Shown here one piece after another: positions 1 to 4,836 of a stretch of DNA of 5,798 nucleotides. The notes under the pieces are model-generated. The model had not been told where the DNA came from, made no database searches, and saw nothing but the letters and a program-made list of their open reading frames with translations. This DNA is from Psychrobacter sp. (GTDB lineage: Bacteria > Pseudomonadota > Gammaproteobacteria > Pseudomonadales > Moraxellaceae), in assembly GCA_029256865.1 (NCBI GenBank), contig JARIEH010000169.1, positions 1 through 5,798 of the forward strand. Reading direction: 5' to 3'. Both the position numbers and the translations under genes were made by a program. Each line of letters begins with the position of its first letter. The first letter of the stretch is position 1.

Positions 1-22
1 GTTCATAAAAGAACATACAGGA
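1..22 (-). CRISPR. Partial spacer (or trailer) left of array 1
   Basis: These 22 nt precede the first visible repeat. They are most simply the cut-off end of a further spacer, since the first visible repeat is perfect and shows no terminal decay. They could also be flanking DNA after the last repeat; the window edge prevents a decision. Confidence 0.55.
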
Positions 23-404
23 GTCTTAATCCCTTACGAATCAGGGAGTGTTTCAGACGTGACAGTTTGATTATAGCAGTGCCTGGCATTTGTCTTAATC
101 CCTTACGAATCAGGGAGTGTTTCAGACAATAAACTCAGTGCAGGTATATCTTCGTTGCCGTCTTAATCCCTTACGAATCAGGGAGTGTTTCAGACTGGAT
201 ATCAAAACGTAAATATTGCAATAATAAAATGTCTTAATCCCTTACGAATCAGGGAGTGTTTCAGACTCAATTGAACGTGTGTTAATGTTTGTCAGTGTGG
301 TCTTAATCCCTTACGAATCAGGGAGTGTTTCAGACATTTAAGATGGCAAAGAGTGTTGTTAAGTATGTGTCTTAATCCCTTACGAATCAGGGAGTGTTTC
401 AGAC
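23..404 (-). CRISPR. CRISPR array 1: six identical 36-bp repeats, five spacers
   Basis: Perfect repeats lie at 23-58, 92-127, 160-195, 231-266, 300-335 and 369-404. On the plus strand each begins GTCTTAATCCC and ends AGTGTTTCAGAC. The five spacers are 33, 32, 35, 33 and 33 nt and all different. The repeat has a 5-bp stem (TCCCT/AGGGA) around an 8-nt loop and near-inverted ends (GTCT/AGAC). I infer minus-strand transcription: the A/T-rich leader with an IHF consensus is on the right, and the minus-strand repeat ends in GGGATTAAGAC, like Cas6-cut repeats that leave an 8-nt handle. The newest spacer would then be 336-368. Every repeat has T at plus-strand repeat position 27, where array 2 has C. 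The array probably continues past the left edge. Repeat type is not proven; type III is my best guess. Confidence 0.98.
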
Positions 405-560
405 TGTACAACGATTTTTATTATCAATAAAATCAATAACTTACAACCAATAAATTAACCGACAAAAGTTGGCTTAAAAGTTGGTGTTTTTTTGACCAAT
501 TTTTCCAAGAAAATTGACTAAATAATAACCAATTATACGTCTGAAATGTTAAATAGTGAC
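405..560 (-). promoter_or_regulatory. Putative leader of array 1
   Basis: This strongly A/T-rich, non-coding stretch abuts the last intact repeat of array 1. It contains a consensus IHF site at 431-443, a direct repeat AAAAGTTGG at 464-472 and 476-484 (12-bp step), and an inverted repeat CAATTTT/AAAATTG at 497-503 and 510-516. A minus-strand -10-like GATAAT lies near the array edge (complement of 422-427), but no well-spaced -35 is convincing. Such DNA next to a perfect repeat is typical of a leader, which drives array transcription and directs Cas1-Cas2 integration. The right boundary is approximate. Confidence 0.7.
431..443 (+). promoter_or_regulatory. Consensus IHF binding site in the array 1 leader
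   Basis: AATCAATAACTTA matches the IHF consensus WATCAA-N4-TTR at every fixed position. It starts 27 bp from the array edge. In well-studied type I systems IHF bends the leader close to the first repeat so that Cas1-Cas2 integrates there. The position supports the leader being on the right side of array 1. IHF use by this particular system is inference. Confidence 0.55.
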
Positions 561-580
561 CAGTATCTTCGTCAGATAGC

Positions 581-599
581 GTCTGAAACCATCCCTAAT
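581..599 (+). repeat. Inverted, degenerate partial CRISPR repeat
   Basis: GTCTGAAACCATCCCTAAT matches the minus-strand form of the array 1 repeat at 16 of 19 positions, including GTCTGAAAC and TCCCT without change. It lies on the plus strand, so it is inverted relative to the repeats of array 1. Two small hairpins follow: ATCC(C)TAA/TTAGGAT at about 591-609 and GTGAGT/ACTCAC at 610-627. A second GTCTGAAA, in the same orientation, lies at 539-546. It may be a relic of an older opposite-facing array, a regulatory decoy, or an anti-repeat able to pair with array RNA. Confidence 0.6.
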
Positions 600-648
600 T
601 GCTTAGGATGTGAGTGGTTAAACTCACCAGTCTATACTAATGGATGTC

Positions 649-669
649 TATGATAAGTGCAATATCATA
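649..669. promoter_or_regulatory. Perfect inverted repeat downstream of cas2
   Basis: TATGATA (649-655) and TATCATA (663-669) form a 7-bp perfect inverted repeat with a 7-nt gap. It lies 34 bp past the cas2 stop codon in the sense of the operon. There is no T-run after it on the minus strand, so it is not a convincing intrinsic terminator; a protein-binding site is possible. Apart from this and the inverted repeat piece at 581, I see nothing recognisable in 561-702. Confidence 0.3.
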
Positions 670-702
670 ATACGGTTATGTAATGATATCGGGTTAACAT
701 TA

Positions 703-993
703 TTACAATGTCAGCTCTCCTATGTCGCTAAATAGCATAATATCATCATCACGCTTACCAATGACAAATGATTTCTCAAGTGGCTCAACCTCATAGATAC
801 GCAGATCATCATCGCTAGGATGGATTATCTTTTGTATCGAAATGATAAAAGCGTCCATGCGCTTGCGTGTCATGGTGCCATAGTAGACAGAGTACTGTAA
901 CTGCAAGAACTGAGAGCTAATGAAGCGCTGCAAACGTTGCAGCCTATTCTTTTCACTGATGTCATAAGCAATGATAAAACAGACTTTTTTCAT
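703..993 (-). CDS. cas2: CRISPR-associated endonuclease Cas2 (first type)
   Basis: Small 96-residue protein with the classic Cas2 layout. The first beta strand ends in AYDIS, with the conserved aspartate at D11; a helix follows, then LQYSVYYG (32-39), then HPSDDDLRIYEVE (58-70), the usual second half of the ferredoxin-like fold. Cas2 dimers bridge two Cas1 dimers in the spacer integration complex; in that complex the Cas2 nuclease residues are generally dispensable. I chose the ATG at 991-993: GGGA lies 6 nt upstream, while an in-frame TTG two codons earlier lacks a good ribosome binding site. The gene lies 75 bp after cas1 and is the last gene before the array 1 leader. No clear terminator separates it from the leader, so operon read-through into array 1 is possible. 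Confidence 0.95.
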   Translation of the reverse strand: MKKVCFIIAYDISEKNRLQRLQRFISSQFLQLQYSVYYGTMTRKRMDAFIISIQKIIHPSDDDLRIYEVEPLEKSFVIGKRDDDIMLFSDIGELTL

Positions 994-1068
994 AACCAAT
1001 CCCGTTTGTTGACAAATCTATAGTCAGACCTGATGACTAATACTGTGTTATACCAGCGCCTTATGAGC

Positions 1069-2196
1069 TTAAAGTGGTGGCGGTGGGGCTTCAGGATGAT
1101 GACTGATAAACGACAGTGATGGCTGTGCTGCTGAGGTGTCTTGATCACGATGATAACGCTGGAGTCGGTTTTGCCATAGCCATGCATGACTGAGTGCGGT
1201 TTTACTCAAGATTGGGTGGATAGCGGCAAAGGCTTTATAGAATTTACTGCGCCCTGATTTTAATAGCTCACAAGGATAGCTCGTTTCATCAGACACCCTA
1301 AAATCTGCCGAATCCAAGACAGCTTGATCAAATAGCTCCCATACCCAAAAATCAATAGTACTGCGTTGTAGCTCTACAAAGTCACAGGCCAGAGACTGTC
1401 TGCCATAGCTTGGACTGTGTAATAGACCATGATAAGGGTCGAAGCCGACACTGTATATCGCTTGCTGGCATAAATGCTGTAGTAAGGTATAAGACAACGA
1501 CAAGACCACATTGACAGGGTCTCGAGGCGGTCTTCTGTTTCGAGAGTGAAACTGCCATTCATCTGCAAAAAACTGCTGATAGCATTTGAAATAAATCGCA
1601 GAGCCGACACCCTCAGTACCTAGCAGGCTGGGTATTTGATAACGAGGCGTATAGTCACTATAGATGCTAGAGGATTGGTTGGGATTTTTCGCTGATGCGA
1701 CATAATGCTTGCGGAATTTATCCCGTAAGCTTTTGATTTTTTGAATAGAGTCATCAATCTCGATAAGCTTTATTTGTGAGATATGACTCTGGTCAGTAGG
1801 ACGAGTATTGTGTAGACAGTGCTGTAGTTTGCTCAAGGTAGTTGCTTGTTGGTGCAGCTTGAGGCGCACCAGTATGGATGCCCAGTAGCTCCTTGACTCA
1901 TCATTATGAATGACGTCGTATTGCTGTACACGGCGTTCTATAGCAGCATGCCAGCTGCCCAACAAAAAACACGCTTCACCAGAACGACCACTGGGCAAAA
2001 CGCAGACACTGATGGCGTTTTCAGAGAGACGAGTCAGTAAGTTGCTGCTCAAATCCACTTGAGTGGTAATCGTTAGGCTTTGAATCTGTGAGAGGGGAAT
2101 ACTTAATGGCTTGGCAAAGCTTTGATGATGAATGATGAGTATGTTGCGCTGTGAGGAGAGTTGACTGCCTTTTTTATCGATGACTATATTTTGCAT
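1069..2196 (-). CDS. cas1: CRISPR-associated endonuclease/integrase Cas1
   Basis: Cas1 is the metal-dependent integrase that inserts spacers at the leader-repeat junction with Cas2. The protein has 375 residues: an N-terminal beta domain (about 1-85, with VDLSSNLLTRLSENAISVCVL) and a helical catalytic domain. The metal ligands are all present: E195 in LLGTEGVGSAIYFK, H260 in GLLHSPSYGRQSLA, and D272/E275 in CDFVELQR, with the usual +12/+15 spacing from the histidine. The style resembles Cas1 of proteobacterial type III loci, from memory rather than a search. The C terminus ends in a short proline-rich tail (EAPPPPL). The ATG at 2194-2196 has a strong ribosome binding site (AGGAG, 6-7 nt upstream) in the 21-bp gap after the second cas2 gene, so the two are cotranscribed. 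There is no reverse transcriptase fusion. Confidence 0.98.
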   Translation of the reverse strand: MQNIVIDKKGSQLSSQRNILIIHHQSFAKPLSIPLSQIQSLTITTQVDLSSNLLTRLSENAISVCVLPSGRSGEACFLLGSWHAAIERRVQQYDVIHNDESRSYWASILVRLKLHQQATTLSKLQHCLHNTRPTDQSHISQIKLIEIDDSIQKIKSLRDKFRKHYVASAKNPNQSSSIYSDYTPRYQIPSLLGTEGVGSAIYFKCYQQFFADEWQFHSRNRRPPRDPVNVVLSLSYTLLQHLCQQAIYSVGFDPYHGLLHSPSYGRQSLACDFVELQRSTIDFWVWELFDQAVLDSADFRVSDETSYPCELLKSGRSKFYKAFAAIHPILSKTALSHAWLWQNRLQRYHRDQDTSAAQPSLSFISHHPEAPPPPL

Positions 2197-2217
2197 GACA
2201 GTCTCCTAAGTAGACGC

Positions 2218-2505
2218 TTACCCAATATAAAAATGATCAGTAGCTGAGGCCTTTGGCTTTGATAGGTCGCCTTTAGTCACTTGCGACCAATAGGTCTTTA
2301 CTGTTTCGATGATAAAAAACGCATCTCCTGAATCGATTTTTGACAGTGCAAAATCGGTCAATTGTTGTTTACTGTCTAGTGAGAGCATACATTCATAAGC
2401 GGACTTCTGACCTGTCGCACTATAGTTTTTAATGTTATAGCGCAGCAGTGCTTGGCGCTTTGGGTCGCTGATGTCATAGCCCACTATATAAAGTCGCTGT
2501 CTCAT
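2218..2505 (-). CDS. cas2: Second, divergent Cas2
   Basis: 95-residue protein of the Cas2 fold. It starts MRQRLYIVGYDISDPKR with the conserved aspartate at D11, followed by a helix, then GQKSAYECMLS (32-42) where the other Cas2 has LQYSVYYG, and then DAFFIIE (61-67). The two Cas2 proteins differ throughout, so this is not a recent duplication. It is the first gene of the cas group, ending 21 bp before cas1, and is probably translated from the same mRNA. The ATG at 2503-2505 has only a weak purine stretch upstream, so the start is less certain. It may be the Cas1 partner, form a mixed complex with the other Cas2, or have kept a separate nuclease role; the sequence cannot decide. Confidence 0.92.
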   Translation of the reverse strand: MRQRLYIVGYDISDPKRQALLRYNIKNYSATGQKSAYECMLSLDSKQQLTDFALSKIDSGDAFFIIETVKTYWSQVTKGDLSKPKASATDHFYIG

Positions 2506-2529
2506 GGCTCGACGCCCCCAATATTGCCT

Positions 2530-2548
2530 GACGGTTATCCAGACCGTC
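2530..2548 (-). promoter_or_regulatory. Hairpin in the 5' region of the cas2-cas1-cas2 operon
   Basis: GACGGT (2530-2535) and ACCGTC (2543-2548) form a 6-bp perfect stem with a 7-nt loop, 25-43 bp upstream of the second cas2 start. There is no T-run, so it is not an intrinsic terminator. It could shape the leader RNA or be a protein site; the function is unknown. Confidence 0.3.
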
Positions 2549-2593
2549 TGTGCTTAATGACAGCGGCTCTCATTTGGTGACCCTTAGATACTG

Positions 2594-3392
<799 letters not shown>

Positions 3393-3412
3393 TCATGTGT
3401 GACTACTGATGA

Positions 3413-3439
3413 TTGACAGTAGGTCAAATCACGTCAAAT
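3413..3439. promoter_or_regulatory. Operator-like GTCAA repeats at the alkB promoter
   Basis: TTGAC (3413-3417) and GTCAA (3423-3427) form an inverted repeat with a 5-bp gap. GTCAAAT recurs exactly 10 bp further on (3423-3429 and 3433-3439). The three half sites are one helical turn apart and sit just downstream of, and against, the proposed -10 box, the usual place for a repressor site. No known regulator is recognised. Confidence 0.4.
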
Positions 3440-3466
3440 TAAACTAAAACAACCAGACCATACCAA
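3438..3466 (-). promoter_or_regulatory. Candidate sigma-70 promoter of alkB
   Basis: On the minus strand TTGGTA (3461-3466) and TTTAAT (3438-3443) match the consensus boxes at 4/6 and 5/6 with a 17-bp spacer. The start point would fall near 3431, about 50 nt before the AlkB start codon. Half sites of a possible operator overlap the start region. Confidence 0.4.
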
Positions 3467-3530
3467 AATGCTGCTGCGCTTAATAGATGATGTCCTAGTC
3501 ACGTTATGTAGTCATGACACAGCATTGACA

Positions 3531-4439
3531 TTAAGCAGCCAGCTCAGTTTCGCTTGCGCCAGTATTGGTGCTTTTGAAGCACAGAGCCATCATCACACCA
3601 TAAGATGAGCAGTGAATCCAGTGGTTGTTTCTGATTGAGTATATTTCACTCTTAACAGAGAAGTTAGCCACATCCTGCTTCACAACCACATTGCCTAATG
3701 ATTGCTTTAGCTGCTGCAAGCCCTGATAGTTGCTTGAGTAGCGCGGACCTGCAGCGATAACCATCTGCTTGCCGTCGATGCTCTGCAGATAAGTACACAG
3801 AGTGGGTATCTGCTGCTGCACTTCTGTTATGTCCAATACATTAGAAAACAGATGCATCGAATAGTCTGCTGGTGCAAGAGTCTCGCTGTCATGCTCTAGG
3901 AAGTCAGCCAAATCCTTATGATACGGATGAATAGTGACATTGGCCGCAATGCGTGACGACATCTTACTCACCAATAACACGGCCAAATCAAGCGTGATTC
4001 GCGAAGGCTCGACGAGGTAAAAGTTCAGTGTAAAATTCTCGCAGTTTACATGCTGTTCGAGATAGCTTAATAGCGCCAAACTGGCAATAGCCTGCCCGCA
4101 GCCATAATCGACGATGTTAATCGTTTTTTTGACTGGCTCAGTGCGTTCGTGATCGCCCATGATTTGCGTAATAGCGCCACTAAAGCGGTTGAAATGGCTT
4201 TTGCCATACAAGGTTGTGTACATCACGGCTTGCTCTAGCGACGTCAGCGGGTTTTTTGCGCGGTTGGTCACACGGGCAAACGTATTATACGATAGTGTCT
4301 TATAGACTTCAGAGACATAAGTACCGACCATCGCATTATAATAGCGATCAAAGCCATGGAGCTGTAGTTGATCGGCAGCATAAGCGATTTGCTGTGCGAC
4401 GTTCTGTACGGCTTCTTGTGCTTGGTGATATGCGATCAT
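3531..4439 (-). CDS. Class I SAM-dependent methyltransferase, substrate unknown
   Basis: 302-residue soluble protein. A helical N-terminal domain (about 1-105) precedes a Rossmann-type methyltransferase domain: motif I INIVDYGCGQA (107-117) is the glycine-rich SAM loop, YLVEPS (141-146) ends the second strand with acidic E144 expected to bind the ribose, and DYSMHLFSNVLDI (192-204) is the motif IV region. There is no NPPY/DPPY motif of N6-adenine or N4-cytosine DNA methylases and no PC motif of C5 methylases, so it does not look like a restriction methylase. I do not recognise the specific family. The ATG at 4437-4439 has a strong GGAG 8 nt upstream, but that site can pair with the mRNA leader. 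It lies 150 bp upstream of the AlkB gene, which has its own promoter candidate. Confidence 0.75.
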   Translation of the reverse strand: MIAYHQAQEAVQNVAQQIAYAADQLQLHGFDRYYNAMVGTYVSEVYKTLSYNTFARVTNRAKNPLTSLEQAVMYTTLYGKSHFNRFSGAITQIMGDHERTEPVKKTINIVDYGCGQAIASLALLSYLEQHVNCENFTLNFYLVEPSRITLDLAVLLVSKMSSRIAANVTIHPYHKDLADFLEHDSETLAPADYSMHLFSNVLDITEVQQQIPTLCTYLQSIDGKQMVIAAGPRYSSNYQGLQQLKQSLGNVVVKQDVANFSVKSEIYSIRNNHWIHCSSYGVMMALCFKSTNTGASETELAA

Positions 4440-4443
4440 CGGT

Positions 4444-4487
4444 CTCTCTCCACTGGGCTATTGATGAGCCAATTATGGAGGAGAGAG
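4444..4487 (-). promoter_or_regulatory. Hairpin masking the methyltransferase ribosome binding site
   Basis: In the minus-strand mRNA, CTCTCTCC (4487-4480) is perfectly complementary over 8 bp to GGAGAGAG (4451-4444), which contains the ribosome binding site; an inner GGCT/AGCC stem (4470-4467 with 4459-4456) extends the fold. The start codon follows 4 nt later. The predicted transcription start (near 4486) coincides with the 5' arm, so the mRNA would begin with the masking strand. This suggests translational control, by temperature, a protein or RNA processing. It is too small for a ligand-binding riboswitch. Confidence 0.5.
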
Positions 4488-4492
4488 CGTTA

Positions 4493-4521
4493 ATACTAGT
4501 AGAATGACAAGCTTGCGACAA
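4493..4521 (-). promoter_or_regulatory. Candidate sigma-70 promoter of the methyltransferase gene
   Basis: On the minus strand TTGTCG (4516-4521) and TAGTAT (4493-4498) each match the consensus at 4/6, with an ideal 17-bp spacer. It sits between the terminator at 4538-4561 and the gene, which is where a promoter is needed if the terminator works. Confidence 0.45.
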
Positions 4522-4537
4522 TTAATGCATTAAATGC

Positions 4538-4561
4538 AAAAAACCACCGATAGGTGGTTTT
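4538..4561 (-). terminator. Rho-independent terminator after array 2
   Basis: AAAACCACC (4540-4548) and GGTGGTTTT (4553-4561) form a 9-bp stem around a 4-nt loop. On the minus strand the GC-rich CCACC/GGTGG core is followed by six T; on the plus strand the T-run is broken (TTTTCTGTTTTT). It would end the precursor RNA of array 2 and insulate the methyltransferase gene from it, which agrees with right-to-left array transcription. Confidence 0.75.
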
Positions 4562-4564
4562 CTG

Positions 4565-4591
4565 TTTTTGATCACTTACGAATCATGGGTG
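4565..4591 (-). repeat. Decayed CRISPR repeat (left part)
   Basis: Aligned with the array 2 repeat, this stretch matches 17 of the first 21 bases, including CTTACGAATCA (4575-4585) without change; then one T is inserted before GGG, and homology fades. The 3' end of the repeat (GTTTCAGAC) is missing. It is followed directly by the hairpin cluster, so it may be the left half of a repeat split by an insertion. Confidence 0.6.
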
Positions 4592-4811
4592 AGGAGAGGG
4601 ATATAGCAAAGCACTGCTTTGCCCCGACGCAAGAGAAAATCTAGGATTTTCTGTTCAGACTATTGTAGCCAGCTGGACAGAATTTACGAAAATGTAAATT
4701 CTCTTGCACTCGGACGAAACAGTGTTTCGTTATTTCCTTCAGAAAATTCTATTAAAAGAATTTTCTCTTGCGAGACTAAAAAAGCAGTGCTTTTTCTTAA
4801 CGTCTCTCACC
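4588..4811. mobile_element. Putative small non-autonomous element of paired hairpins
   Basis: This 224-bp non-coding stretch contains six perfect hairpins: stems 4606-4612/4616-4622, 4634-4641/4645-4652, 4679-4687/4694-4702, 4714-4720/4724-4730, 4741-4750/4757-4766 and 4779-4785/4789-4795. They form three modules, each a 7-bp hairpin with loop ACT, a linker of 11-12 nt ending GCAAG, and a longer A/T-rich hairpin starting AGA and ending TCT. One module faces right and two face left. Stem sequences differ but pairing is kept. The ends are near-inverted (GGTGAGGAGAG at left, complement GGTGAGAGACG at right), and both flanks carry CTTACGAAT from a CRISPR repeat, like a target duplication. No transposase is encoded. 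Alternatives are a structured RNA, or REP-type repeats gathered at the array end. Confidence 0.5.
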
Positions 4812-4836
4812 TTACGAATAAGGGAGCGTTTCAGAC
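4802..4836 (-). repeat. Degenerate terminal repeat of array 2
   Basis: The right part, from CTTACGAAT to GTTTCAGAC, matches the array 2 repeat except for C to A at 4820. The left part (GTCTCTCAC) is diverged and one base shorter. A decayed last repeat normally marks the leader-distal end of an array. Here the diverged part is also the end of the hairpin element, so it may be the right half of a repeat split by insertion. Confidence 0.8.

Noticed and set aside
497..516. Intrinsic terminator of the cas operon
   Set aside because: The CAATTTT/AAAATTG stem is A/T-only and is not followed by a T-run on the minus strand, so it would not terminate transcription.
581..627. A type II or type V tracrRNA
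   Set aside because: No cas9 or cas12 gene is in the window, the pairing covers only about half the repeat, and the array direction favours Cas6-type processing. I kept it only as an inverted repeat-like piece.
3531..4439. DNA modification methylase of a restriction system
   Set aside because: The domain lacks the NPPY/DPPY and PC catalytic motifs of DNA methylases, and no restriction enzyme gene is nearby.
4214..4507. Plus-strand reading frame opposite the methyltransferase start
   Set aside because: It mirrors a real gene on the other strand and shows no family motifs.
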